Assembly (NCBI GenBank): GCA_001804865.1
Contig: MHBK01000001.1
Coordinates: 1 to 64,000 of the forward strand
Origin: Lentisphaerae bacterium GWF2_57_35
GTDB taxonomy: Bacteria; Verrucomicrobiota; Kiritimatiellia; CAIQIC01; GWF2-57-35
Direction of reading: 5' to 3'
Length of the DNA stretch: 64,000 nucleotides
Shown: one piece after another, positions 43,737 to 52,922 of the stretch
Position numbering within the stretch: the stretch's first letter is position 1
Layout of the letters: every line of letters begins with the position of its first letter
Position numbers and translations under genes: made by a program
The notes under the pieces: generated by a model
The model's input: only the letters and a program-made list of their open reading frames with translations
Told to the model about the DNA's origin: nothing
Databases searched by the model: none

Positions 43737-44011
43737 GGGGTGGAGTATAGAATCGGAATGAGGCGGGGTGAAAGTGAAAAGTACTTGATATCGATGGGAG
43801 ACAAAGCCAAGGAATGGGCGGCCATTTGCCTTGTGCGCAATCTGGGCTCCGGCGGTTCCCGCCTTGACAAAAGCGGGGCTTAGGGAAACGATTACAAGCA
43901 AACAGCCAGTATCAACAGGTTTATGCTGGTCATAGCCGCGGACATGAGTTATGTTCGCAACAAATTCGGACCGACGATTAAGGTTTTCTACGGTTCAAGA
44001 TAAGCGAGCAT

Positions 44012-45394
44012 ATGTCGCAAGACAACAAACAACAGGTTGATTACGCTCAGGTGGATATGTTTATCAGCGGGGCGTACATATTGGCCGTCGACGATTTCAG
44101 TTCGATTCGGCGCATCATCGTCAATACCTTTCGGTCTCGCGAAGCCTATGTGGACGAGGCCTCCAACGGCGCCATGGCGCTCGACAAGATGCGCATGGCC
44201 CTCGAAAACCATTCTCCCTACGATCTGGTGTTTGTCGATGTGGAAATGCCGGTGATGGACGGCATCGAATTTTTACGCCATTTGCGGACGGACAAGGATT
44301 TGGGCGAAACCCCGGTGGTCGTCTTGAGTTCGCACTCCGATTCCGAGGAGATCCGGGAATGCATCAGTCTTAAGATCAGCGATTACATCATCAAGCCGCC
44401 GACTCGCGAGCGCTTGTATCAGGCCATGGCCAAGGCCATGTCGGATCGGGATCAAGTCCGGGCCGCAAAAGGTCTGACGGTCGGCAAGGATGCCGCGCCC
44501 CGCGAAAAAGGCGCCGCCGAAAAAGACTATTCGAAGGTGATTTTCAAGAAACTGGAAACCATCGAACGGTTGCCCGCCTTGCCGGTGGTGTTGGAACGCA
44601 TCAAAGCGCTGACCCACGATCCCAACTCCAACAGCGAACGCATTGCCATGATCATGAAGGACGAGCCGTCCTTGATGGCGAACGTCTTCAAGCTGGCGAA
44701 TTCGGTGTTGTATGGGGCGCGGGACCCCATCGATTCGCTGCAGGGCGCCATTACGCGGCTTGGACTCAATGCCGTCAACAACATGGCCACGTCCATGGCG
44801 GTGCTGGCGGTGATGAACCAGAAGATGGAAGGCTTTGACCACAAGGCGTACTGCAAGCATTGCATCAGTACGGGCATTGCCATGTGCGTCCTGTACGATC
44901 ATTGCCGCGAAAAACTTCGCGAAACCTATACCAGGGATCTGCTTCACCTGGCCGGCTTGTTGCACGACATCGGCAAGATCATCATCATTCAATTCTTTCA
45001 CAAGGAATTCCTTGATGCCGTCGAATTCGGCAAGAAACAAGCCATTCCGCTGTTTGTGGCCGAGCAAAAGACCCTGGGGGTGGATCATTCGGAAGTCGGC
45101 GCCTGGCTCGGGCGGAAATGGAATTTGTCCACCATGCAAATGGCCTCCATCCGTTACCATCATTCTCCGCTGATGACGGATACCGGCCATGACGATCTTG
45201 TGATGCTCTGCCACTGCGCCAACTACATCTGCAATCTGGAGAAGATCGGCGATGGCGGCGATACGATGACCCCGATGTTCGATCAGCGCGTGTTCGATAA
45301 AATCGGCCTGAGGCAGGGCGACATCCCCGGTATTCTCGAGCGGGTGCGCAACGAAGCCCGGAAGTCCGAGATTATGATGTCGTTCCTAAGCTGA
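44012..45394 (+). CDS. Response regulator with CheY receiver and HDOD domain
   Basis: A 460-residue protein. The receiver at 20-145 has acidic pocket AVDDFSS, phosphoacceptor Asp76 in FVDVEMPVMDG, and Lys in IIKPPT. An HDOD domain spans about 175-375 (RLPALPVVLERIKALTHDPNS, SLMANVFKLANSVLYG, LAGLLHDIGKIIIIQFF). HDOD proteins act in signalling and regulatory protein contact, typically without enzymatic activity. It is monocistronic here. The CheX-like protein is a candidate phosphatase for it. Confidence 0.9.
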   Translation: MSQDNKQQVDYAQVDMFISGAYILAVDDFSSIRRIIVNTFRSREAYVDEASNGAMALDKMRMALENHSPYDLVFVDVEMPVMDGIEFLRHLRTDKDLGETPVVVLSSHSDSEEIRECISLKISDYIIKPPTRERLYQAMAKAMSDRDQVRAAKGLTVGKDAAPREKGAAEKDYSKVIFKKLETIERLPALPVVLERIKALTHDPNSNSERIAMIMKDEPSLMANVFKLANSVLYGARDPIDSLQGAITRLGLNAVNNMATSMAVLAVMNQKMEGFDHKAYCKHCISTGIAMCVLYDHCREKLRETYTRDLLHLAGLLHDIGKIIIIQFFHKEFLDAVEFGKKQAIPLFVAEQKTLGVDHSEVGAWLGRKWNLSTMQMASIRYHHSPLMTDTGHDDLVMLCHCANYICNLEKIGDGGDTMTPMFDQRVFDKIGLRQGDIPGILERVRNEARKSEIMMSFLS

Positions 45395-45420
45395 TGTAGA
45401 CGTTCCCTCTCTTATCTTAG

Positions 45421-45545
45421 AGCCTATTTCGGCAGGATGCCGTTCTGATTCGACCTCATAATCGTAATCCTAATCTTAATCATAATCTCCATTATTTTTA
45501 TCCAGAAAGAGATTAGGATTACGATTAAGATTTTGATTATGAGGG
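45421..45545. repeat. Second TAATCN word palindrome (partial MITE-like copy)
   Basis: AGAGCCTATTTCGGCAG at 45421-45437 matches the terminal repeat of the 20672 element. Arms 45457-45492 and 45510-45545 are made of TAATCN hexamers in a different order from the first copy, so the arms pair only at the invariant positions unless the register slips. Confidence 0.68.
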
Positions 45546-45621
45546 AGATAGGATAAGATCTGCGTTGACGTGAGGCACTTCATGGGAGGGCGTAACCTGC
45601 GGCAATCAAGATGGGTCCTGC

Positions 45622-46023
45622 TCAAGCCTGGGCAATAATATTTCCATCCTGAAAGATAGGCATTCCGTTGAATTTCGCCAGCGCGTTGGGGCCGGTGGCG
45701 ATGGATTGGATGGCCTGTTGCATCTGGGAGAATTCGTATTGAAGGCTCTGTCGGTCGATGGCAGATTTTGTTCCGTCGTTGGCCGCCACCGCCAGCTCGC
45801 CCATGCGGCCCAGGATATTATCGATGGATTGAGCCCATCCGTCGGCTGTTTGGGCGTACGAAATCTCGTTTTCCAGGTTCGATTGGGCCGCCTGTTCCTG
45901 GAGAAGGTGGGCCTGCCTTCGTAATTGCATGGCTTGTTCCGCCGCATTGCGCATGCGGGGACTGCGCAGGCCCATCAGCGAGCTTTCCAGATAAGCGCGA
46001 GCAAAGGTCGATTCGATATTCAT
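45622..46023 (-). CDS. Flagellin-like N-terminal domain protein, truncated
   Basis: A 133-residue protein matching the D0/D1 N-terminal helices of flagellin (NLENEISYAQTADGWAQSI, NILGRMGELAVAANDGTKSA, DRQSLQYEFSQMQQAI, LAKFNGMPIF). The C-terminal D0/D1 half needed for filament assembly is missing. No frameshift explains it, because the frame simply stops. It may be a stand-alone small protein or a remnant. No flagellar genes are nearby. Confidence 0.75.
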   Translation of the reverse strand: MNIESTFARAYLESSLMGLRSPRMRNAAEQAMQLRRQAHLLQEQAAQSNLENEISYAQTADGWAQSIDNILGRMGELAVAANDGTKSAIDRQSLQYEFSQMQQAIQSIATGPNALAKFNGMPIFQDGNIIAQA

Positions 46024-46090
46024 TTTCAGACTCCCGGCTTGAATGAATCGGAACAGCGCGAATCAAGATACCCCGGAGGGGCTAATGAGT

Positions 46091-46121
46091 GAAGCCGTCT
46101 CCGCTGGAGGGAGACGGCTTC
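46091..46121. terminator. Hairpin between the symporter and flagellin-like genes
   Basis: GAAGCCGTCTC (46091-46101) pairs perfectly with GAGACGGCTTC (46111-46121). There is no long T-run on either side, so termination is possible but unproved. Confidence 0.45.
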
Positions 46122-46139
46122 GTTGGGTGAAAGATCGGA

Positions 46140-47780
46140 TCAGCCGAAGCATCTCTTCAAATGGTCTTCGGAAAGCTTGCGGGTGAACATGGAAACCAGC
46201 ACCGTGACCAACATGGCCAGCGGCAGTCCGATCACCAGCGGGTCCACAAACGCCCAGACCATCGGCCCGGCGTGAACGAAAACTTCCTTGCCTTCCACGA
46301 GTTTGATGCCCAGCGAACGCACGCCGAACAGCGTCTTGCAAAGCAGTAGGGCCGTGGATTCTTTTTCGTGGACGAAGAGCATCCACAGCATGCTGGAGCA
46401 CGCCCCGGTCAACATGCCCGCGATGGCGCCCGCGCGCGTTATGGCGCGGCTCCACAGGGCGCCGGCGTACATCGGCAGGAAGGCGCAGGCGCACAGTCCG
46501 AAAAAGACGGCCGTGCCGCGCGCGACGATTTCCGTGCCGGTTTTGCCAAACCGTTTTTCCAATTCGTAGCCCAGATAAACGCTGACGAGAATACCGATCA
46601 GAACGCCCAACCGCGTGGCCAGCATGCCGCTCCCGGCCTTTTTGGCCCGGAAGGCTTGCTCGACCAGGTCGCGGCCCAGGGAGGTGCCCATCACATGAAT
46701 CTGACTGCTGACGGTGCTCATCGCCGCCGACAGCAGCGTCAGCATGAACAACAGCCCAAACCACGCGGGCATGGCGCCCTTGATGTACATGGGAATGATT
46801 TTTTCCACATCGCCGGCCGCGGCGCCGATGGCGATTTTGCCGACGGAATTGAAGAAGTACACATTCGTCAGGGCGCCGACGACAAAGGCCACGCCGGTCA
46901 TCATCAGAATGAAGACGCCGCCGATGGGCACCGCGCGATTCAATTCGCGGCCGCTTTTGACGGTCATGTAACGCACCGCCAGTTGCGGTTGGGCCAGTAC
47001 GCCGACGCCCACGCCCATGACAATGGTGCTGACCAGCGTCCACCAGAGCGGAGATCCGAACTTCGGCATGCTGGTCCAGCCCAGATGTCCGCCGGCCTTC
47101 AGCTTGTCGGGCACTTGCTCGACCAACCGCGTCAAGGCTTCGTGAGCGGGAGCAATGCCGCCGAGAGAATGGTAAGTCAGCGCGATGAGCGCGATCATGC
47201 CCACCAGCATGATGGTGCCTTGCAGGGCATCTGTGTACATGACGCCTTTGATGCCGCCCATGATGACGTACAACGCAACCACCACGGAGAAGACAAACAA
47301 GGCCGCCTCATAGGGAATGCCCAATTGCTCGGCAATGAATTTGGCCGCGCCAATCAAAACGGCCGAGGCATACAAGGGCATGAACAGGAAGATGATCAGG
47401 GCCGAGCTGCCCTGGAGAAAGCGGGATTTGAATCGGCGCCCCAGGAGTTCCGGGAAAGTGTGAGCATCCAGTCGCAGCCCTATCGATCGGGTCCGTCCGC
47501 CGAACAGCACGAAGGCGATGAAGATGCCGAAAAAGATATTGAGCACCGTCAGCCAGAGCAGTCCCATGCCGAAGACGCCGGCGGCGCCGCCAAATCCGAC
47601 AATGGCCGACGTGCTGATAAACGTGGCGCCGTAGGATATGGCCATCACGTAGGGATGTGTTTTACGCCCGGCAATCAGGTAGTCTGTCGCCGAATGCGTG
47701 GCGCGATAGCCGCGATAGCCCAGATAGCCGACGGCAAATAAATAGACAATGACCGTAATTGTCATCCATAGCGAATCCAT
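46140..47780 (-). CDS. Sodium/solute symporter (SSS family)
   Basis: A 546-residue membrane protein with about 13 TM segments. The N-terminal half holds YLIAGRKTHPYVMAISYGATFISTSAIVGFGG, typical of the Na+-binding region of SSS transporters. Further hallmarks are ALYVIMGGIKGVMYTDALQG and TLLSAAMSTVSSQIHVMGTS. The substrate cannot be assigned from sequence. A strong GAGGAGG ribosome site precedes the ATG at 47780. It is directly downstream of its tiny accessory protein. Confidence 0.9.
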   Translation of the reverse strand: MDSLWMTITVIVYLFAVGYLGYRGYRATHSATDYLIAGRKTHPYVMAISYGATFISTSAIVGFGGAAGVFGMGLLWLTVLNIFFGIFIAFVLFGGRTRSIGLRLDAHTFPELLGRRFKSRFLQGSSALIIFLFMPLYASAVLIGAAKFIAEQLGIPYEAALFVFSVVVALYVIMGGIKGVMYTDALQGTIMLVGMIALIALTYHSLGGIAPAHEALTRLVEQVPDKLKAGGHLGWTSMPKFGSPLWWTLVSTIVMGVGVGVLAQPQLAVRYMTVKSGRELNRAVPIGGVFILMMTGVAFVVGALTNVYFFNSVGKIAIGAAAGDVEKIIPMYIKGAMPAWFGLLFMLTLLSAAMSTVSSQIHVMGTSLGRDLVEQAFRAKKAGSGMLATRLGVLIGILVSVYLGYELEKRFGKTGTEIVARGTAVFFGLCACAFLPMYAGALWSRAITRAGAIAGMLTGACSSMLWMLFVHEKESTALLLCKTLFGVRSLGIKLVEGKEVFVHAGPMVWAFVDPLVIGLPLAMLVTVLVSMFTRKLSEDHLKRCFG

Positions 47781-47798
47781 AAGCTCCTCCTCAATGTG

Positions 47799-47978
47799 TT
47801 AAAGTTCTTCTTCTACTTTGTCTTCTTCTTCGGCCCAGTGGCGGACTTCTTCGTCCGGCTCTTTGGCCGAGTCGTCTTTGTTCCAATTGAAGATGCCCCA
47901 TCCCACGCAAAGCACGGCGCTAAGAATGGAAAGCACATAGGCGAGCCAAACCCAAGGATCTTGAATGCCGAACAGCAT
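47799..47978 (-). CDS. Symporter small accessory protein
   Basis: A 59-residue protein, found by reading the gap by hand. It starts MLFGIQDPWVWLAYVLSILS, followed by AVLCVGWGIFNWNKDD and a very acidic tail. One TM helix and the D-P-W-x-W-L-A-Y start are typical of the small subunits encoded just before some SSS symporters. A perfect GGAGGAG ribosome site (complement of 47981-47989) precedes the ATG at 47978. Confidence 0.85.
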   Translation of the reverse strand: MLFGIQDPWVWLAYVLSILSAVLCVGWGIFNWNKDDSAKEPDEEVRHWAEEEDKVEEEL

Positions 47979-48186
47979 AACTCCTCCAAGTGTTATTATG
48001 ACAAGACAGGTTGCCGGCGGTCCGGTTTCCGTCTTTGTTAGGCGTGCATATTGTGGTATTTGAGAAAAAATGGCAAAACCTTATCCTTGTGTTTTTCATT
48101 TTTTGGGCTGTCGAAAAGGCTGACAAAGTGGACCCGAACAGGCACACTAAAACGTGATGGCAGTTGTCGGAAGGAGAATCAAGTCG

Positions 48187-49188
48187 ATGAGCGCGATATC
48201 GGAACAATCTTTTGTTGAAATCGTTCATCTCATTCAACAGGCCCGGCAGAAGGCGTTTCAAGCGGTGAATACCGCTTTGATCGATCTTTATTGGCAGGTG
48301 GGCGAACATATCAGTCGAAAAGCACAGTCTGATGGATGGGGAAAATCTGTGGTTCAGCAATTAGCCGACTATCTGCGTAAAACCGAATCGGAACTGCGGG
48401 GTTTTTCAGCTCCTAATCTGTGGCGGATGAAACAATTTTATGAAACATATCGCGACTTTCAGAATCTCTCGACACTGTTGAGAGATTTATCCTGGTCAGC
48501 ACACTTGCATCTGATGTCAAAATGCAAGTCTATGGAAGAAAGAGCCGTTTATCTTCAAGTAGCGAGCCGTGAAAAATGGTCTGTACGAGAGTTGGAAAGA
48601 CAGATAGACAGCGGGTTATATGAACGAATGATGCTGTCGCCGACAAAACTCTCAACAGCGCTGAGAGAATTATATCCTAATGTGGGACAGATCTTTAAAG
48701 ATAAGTATTTGCTGGATTTTCTTCATCTACCTGAGGCTCACTCCGAAGGCGATCTGCAGAAAGGCCTTATGGCCGATTTGAAAAAATTCCTAACTGAATT
48801 GGGGCGCGATTTTTGCTTTGTTGGTGAAGAGTTCCCTTTGCAGGTTGGTGGTAAAGACTTCTTCATTGACTTGCTATTTTATCACCGCGGGCTTTCATGC
48901 CTGGTGGCCTTTGAACTGAAGATCGACGATTTTAAACCAGAATACTTGGATAAGCTATCATTCTATTTGGAAGCCTTGGATCGTGATGTACGCAAACCTC
49001 ATGAAAAACCCAGCGTGGGTGTTTTGTTGTGTAAATCCAGAGATAGCGCGGTTGTGGAATATGCCCTCAGTCGGACTCTTTCGCCGGCACTTGTTTCCGA
49101 ATATCGAACGTCTTTGCCAGATAGAACTCTGCTGCAACAGAAGCTTCGTGAGTTCTATGAGCTGGAATTAGGAAGAAAAGAATGCTGA
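48187..49188 (+). CDS. DUF1016 (YhcG-type) PD-(D/E)XK nuclease family protein
   Basis: A 333-residue protein. The N-terminal winged-helix-like half (FVEIVHLIQQARQKAF, LYWQVGEHISRKAQSDGWGKSVVQQLADYL) is followed by the nuclease half, with EGDLQKGLMADLKKFLTELGRDFCFVG and FFIDLLFYHRGLSCLVAFELK (D...E-x-K catalytic core). YhcG-like proteins act on DNA and occur near defence and RM genes. Start 48187 is supported by AAGGAGA. Its codon use is more AT-rich than its neighbours, which suggests transfer. Its stop overlaps the next gene by 7 bp. Confidence 0.85.
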   Translation: MSAISEQSFVEIVHLIQQARQKAFQAVNTALIDLYWQVGEHISRKAQSDGWGKSVVQQLADYLRKTESELRGFSAPNLWRMKQFYETYRDFQNLSTLLRDLSWSAHLHLMSKCKSMEERAVYLQVASREKWSVRELERQIDSGLYERMMLSPTKLSTALRELYPNVGQIFKDKYLLDFLHLPEAHSEGDLQKGLMADLKKFLTELGRDFCFVGEEFPLQVGGKDFFIDLLFYHRGLSCLVAFELKIDDFKPEYLDKLSFYLEALDRDVRKPHEKPSVGVLLCKSRDSAVVEYALSRTLSPALVSEYRTSLPDRTLLQQKLREFYELELGRKEC

Positions 49189-50741
49189 TTCAACCCATTC
49201 GTTCCGATCATACGGACTTTATGCGCGACGAATCGCGCCGGACGGGGCGGGCGGACTACATTGCCTTTCCGGAATCTGACGTGGAAGCGGCTGAAGCCCT
49301 GCGATTTGCGGCGGCCGGCGCGCGGCCGGTGACGATCCAGGGGGCTCGTACGGGGATTACAGCGGGGGCGGTGCCCGAGGGCGGCCTGATCCTCAACCTT
49401 AGCCGCATGAAAAAGGTTCTGGGACTTCGGTACGATGAAGCGAAGGATCGCTTTTATGCCCTGGTCCAACCCGGCGTCGTGCTGTCCGAACTGCGCGAGG
49501 CGTTGCACAAGCGGCAGTTCGATGCAACGGGATGGAGTGCGGAATCGTTGAAGGCCTTGGAACTCTTCAGGGCCGGCCCGTCCTTTTTCTTTCCGCCCGA
49601 TCCGACCGAAGCGACGGCGTCCATTGGCGGCATGATCGCCTGCAATGCCTCTGGCGCGCAGACTTTTTTTTATGGTTCGACCCGGCGGTACGCAACCGCG
49701 TTGAAGGTGATCCTGGCCGATGGCCGGTGTCTGGCTCTGTTGCGAGGGGAGCACAAGGCTTCGGGGCGCGCCTTTTCGTTGGTTGCGACGGACGGCGCCC
49801 GGTTCGAAGGACTCCTGCCGGCGTACGCCCTGCCGCTGGTCAAGAGCGCGGCAGGGTATTACGCGTCCGACGATATGGACTTGATCGATCTTTTCATCGG
49901 CTCGGAGGGCACGTTGGGCGTTGTGGTGGAAGCCGAGCTGGAGCTGATTCCGCGGCCGAAAGTGGTCTGGGGCATTGTTTCGTTCTTTCCTGCGGAAGCC
50001 TGCGCCGTCCGATTTGTGCGGGCGTTGCGCGGGGAGGTCGGCGAGGTGTTGATCCGTCCGGCCGCCATAGAATATTTCGACGGGCGCGCCCTGGACTTGG
50101 TGCGCGCGACGCCGGTGGAGGGGCTTCCGGCGCCCGCGCCGGAATACCAGGCGGCGATTTATACCGAGTGGCATGGGGATAGCGAGGACGAGTTGGCCGA
50201 CGCGCTGGAGGCCATGACCGCGGCCATGACCGCCTGTGGCGGGGATGAAGCCGCCACCTGGTCGGGCATGGACGATCGGGACATGGAACGTTTGCACAAA
50301 TTCCGCCATGCCGTTCCGGAGCGGGTCAATGCGCGGATTGACGAACGTCGCCGTTCGACGCCCGGCTTGACCAAGCTGGGCACCGATATGTCAGTGCCGG
50401 ACAGCCGATTGGAAGAGGTGCTGGCCTTGTACCACCAGGGTTTGGCGGAAGCAGGTCTGGAGTATGTGATTTTTGGGCATATCGGAAACAACCATGTGCA
50501 TGTCAATATTCTGCCCCGCACGATGGCGGAATATGAGCAGGGCAAAGCGCTTTATGTGCGGTGGGCGGAAACGGTGGTGGGATGGGGCGGGTCGGTTTCC
50601 GCCGAACATGGCATTGGGAAGCTAAAAACAGAATTGCTGAAACGCATGTATGGTCCTGCTGGGATTGAGGAAATGAAGCGGGTCAAACGGCTTCTGGATC
50701 CCTCGGGGCGTTTAAATCGGGGAAATTTATTCGTATCATGA
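49182..50741 (+). CDS. FAD-linked oxidase (GlcD / D-lactate dehydrogenase type)
   Basis: A 519-residue flavoprotein. The FAD-binding PCMH domain (about 20-215) has TIQGARTGITAGAVPEGGLIL and PTEATASIGGMIACNASGA. The C-terminal oxidase domain holds IFGHIGNNHVHVNIL (substrate His motif) and VSAEHGIGKLK. It oxidises a D-2-hydroxy acid such as D-lactate or glycolate, passing electrons on to the quinone pool or another acceptor. No FeS (GlcF-like) gene is adjacent. It overlaps the next secreted enzyme gene by 4 bp. Confidence 0.88.
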   Translation: MLIQPIRSDHTDFMRDESRRTGRADYIAFPESDVEAAEALRFAAAGARPVTIQGARTGITAGAVPEGGLILNLSRMKKVLGLRYDEAKDRFYALVQPGVVLSELREALHKRQFDATGWSAESLKALELFRAGPSFFFPPDPTEATASIGGMIACNASGAQTFFYGSTRRYATALKVILADGRCLALLRGEHKASGRAFSLVATDGARFEGLLPAYALPLVKSAAGYYASDDMDLIDLFIGSEGTLGVVVEAELELIPRPKVVWGIVSFFPAEACAVRFVRALRGEVGEVLIRPAAIEYFDGRALDLVRATPVEGLPAPAPEYQAAIYTEWHGDSEDELADALEAMTAAMTACGGDEAATWSGMDDRDMERLHKFRHAVPERVNARIDERRRSTPGLTKLGTDMSVPDSRLEEVLALYHQGLAEAGLEYVIFGHIGNNHVHVNILPRTMAEYEQGKALYVRWAETVVGWGGSVSAEHGIGKLKTELLKRMYGPAGIEEMKRVKRLLDPSGRLNRGNLFVS

Positions 50742-52867
50742 ATGCAAGAAAATGGTGTTTTGCACTATGGGTGTGGAGCGCGATCCTGAGCCCTGTTTTT
50801 GCCGGGTTTTATTCCAATGTTCTGCTCAACGGCGGTTTTGAAGCGGGTGCTTCCCATACCAACATTACCGATTGGAGCCGTTTTGGAAATTCGTATCGAT
50901 ATGCCTATGCCTCGGCGCATGAAGGCTCGTACGCTTTGCTGGCGTATGGCAATTGGTGGCCGGACAATCCGCCCGACTGGAATGGAACGGGCGTATACCA
51001 GGATCAACCGGCCCGGGAAGGCGAAATATGGGAGGGTACGGTTTGGGCTCGTTCCGATACCTGCGTGACCGGCCGCTTTTTCGGCGAACTGCAGATGTCC
51101 TTTTTCAATGCCGCCAGCCAGGCCATCTATGAGGTTCGTTCGGCCCGGCAGCTGGTGAACGGCAGTCCGTCCGGCACGTGGACCCAACTGACGGCACGCG
51201 CCAAGGCCGTGCGGAGTACGGCCTATGTCCGAATGCGCCCGATCGTTGTCCAGTCCCCCGATTTTGAGAGCAGTTCGGTTTGGTTCGACGATGCGGCGCT
51301 GTATCGAAGACCTGACTCTACCCTGCGCTTTGCCGGCAGGGAATGGGTTTATATCGATGGTTATTACAACCCGGGGCCCAATTTCTTTTCCACCAACAGC
51401 GCTTTTCTGGACGAGAGCGGCCGGCTTCATCTCAAACTTCAGTGGTTGGATGGGAAGTGGCATTGCGCCTTTATCGAAAGCCCGGAGCCGCTGGGCTTCG
51501 GCGAGTACCGCTGGCATCTAAACAATCGGGTGGATCGACTGGACACCAATCTGATCTTGGGCTTGTTTACCTATGCCTTGGAATCCGTTTTGAAAACGAA
51601 CCAGAACGAAGTGGATATCGAGTTAAGTCATGCCTTTCCCGGCATGCAGACGAACATGTTGCTCTATTCCATCCAGCCGTACACCATTGGCGGCAACAGC
51701 ACTCCATTTCTCTATCCGCAAACCAACGACCTGACGACCCACCGCTTCGTCTGGCGTCCGGATCAGGTGCTGTTCGAGAGTTATCACGGCCACAGCCCCA
51801 CGGCCCGGCAGACCAACGATCTTCTGGCGTCGCATGTGTTTCGCGGACGGGGCATCCCCATCGAGACCAATGAAAAGGTCTGCATGAATCTGTGGCTGTT
51901 TTTTACCAATGCCCCGGCGAATACCCAGGAGGTCGAGGTGGTGATCTCCGACTTTGTGTTTGTCCCTTTCAACGGCTTCATCCTGCTGGACGAGTTTGAA
52001 GATGGGCAGAAGAGCAATGTATGGGATGTAGCCGGCCCCGCCGGCGCCGTGCAGGAAACCAACGGCTGCCTGGTAATTAGTCCGCCATCCAATGGCGAGC
52101 CGGCCGGCTATCTGACGCACGACACGATCCACCGGAACGAGCGGGGCACGCGGTATGTCTTTTCCGCCCAGTGGACCAGTGTGACCGTTTCGCGCGCATG
52201 CAGCGGCGAGGACGTTTGCGCGCTCCTGTATTTGAGCACAGAACAGGACTCCGTGCGCGCCGCGAATTCGGCCGTGGCGTTGGAGGGGCGTTATGACGCG
52301 GACAGCGATACCCTGGCCGTCGTGTTGTTGGCCAAAACCAATGCGCCCGGAGCGGACGGGATCGTACGGTTTGAGGGAGTGCTAGATTCCGCCGCCTCAA
52401 AAATCCATGCGCCCGGCGGCTTGGGATTCCAGCTCGCTCTGGATCCTCAAGCGTATGAAGTTTCGGTCAGCGGTCCGGATGGCCAGTGTCTGGCCCTGCA
52501 AACCAACCAGGGGTGTTCCATCGGGCTTCATCAATTCGGGGAATTGCTCGATTACGCCTATTGGTTTGTCGGCGCGCAAAACGGCGGCCTGGGCGCGACC
52601 GGAACCGTCGTATGGAGCCGGACTGTGGTAGGCGTTCGCGCGCAGGAACAAGACATGGCTATTGAGGAGCTGGCATATGCCGGCGGCCAACTTCAGGTGA
52701 AATTTCCCGGCGCCTTCCAGGCGCCGTACGGCGTTTATGCCTCCACCAGCGCGCCGGACCGGGGTTACGTGTGCATCCAATCCAATCGCACGGTGTCCTC
52801 GCCGGTGGAGCAGGTGAATATCGTTCCCACCAACCCTGATACAATGTTCTATCGGATTGGGGAGTAA
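50738..52867 (+). CDS. Secreted GH16-like glycosidase with N-terminal carbohydrate-binding module
   Basis: A 709-residue exported protein. A signal peptide (WVWSAILSPVFAGF) precedes a CBM_4_9-like beta-sandwich (about 25-190: NGGFEAGASHTNITDW, SYALLAYGNWW). A GH16-like concanavalin domain (about 195-415) contains the catalytic signature EVDIE (Glu291, Asp293, Glu295). A second, LamG-like sandwich occupies 415-650, and a beta-rich tail ends the protein. Probably hydrolyses an internal beta-glycan linkage outside the cell. Four-base overlap with the FAD gene suggests co-transcription. Confidence 0.78.
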   Translation: MNARKWCFALWVWSAILSPVFAGFYSNVLLNGGFEAGASHTNITDWSRFGNSYRYAYASAHEGSYALLAYGNWWPDNPPDWNGTGVYQDQPAREGEIWEGTVWARSDTCVTGRFFGELQMSFFNAASQAIYEVRSARQLVNGSPSGTWTQLTARAKAVRSTAYVRMRPIVVQSPDFESSSVWFDDAALYRRPDSTLRFAGREWVYIDGYYNPGPNFFSTNSAFLDESGRLHLKLQWLDGKWHCAFIESPEPLGFGEYRWHLNNRVDRLDTNLILGLFTYALESVLKTNQNEVDIELSHAFPGMQTNMLLYSIQPYTIGGNSTPFLYPQTNDLTTHRFVWRPDQVLFESYHGHSPTARQTNDLLASHVFRGRGIPIETNEKVCMNLWLFFTNAPANTQEVEVVISDFVFVPFNGFILLDEFEDGQKSNVWDVAGPAGAVQETNGCLVISPPSNGEPAGYLTHDTIHRNERGTRYVFSAQWTSVTVSRACSGEDVCALLYLSTEQDSVRAANSAVALEGRYDADSDTLAVVLLAKTNAPGADGIVRFEGVLDSAASKIHAPGGLGFQLALDPQAYEVSVSGPDGQCLALQTNQGCSIGLHQFGELLDYAYWFVGAQNGGLGATGTVVWSRTVVGVRAQEQDMAIEELAYAGGQLQVKFPGAFQAPYGVYASTSAPDRGYVCIQSNRTVSSPVEQVNIVPTNPDTMFYRIGE

Positions 52868-52922
52868 TTTTTTCCGCGTCGATGTGCGATCCTTAATTTA
52901 AGGAGAATCTTGTTGTAATGAC

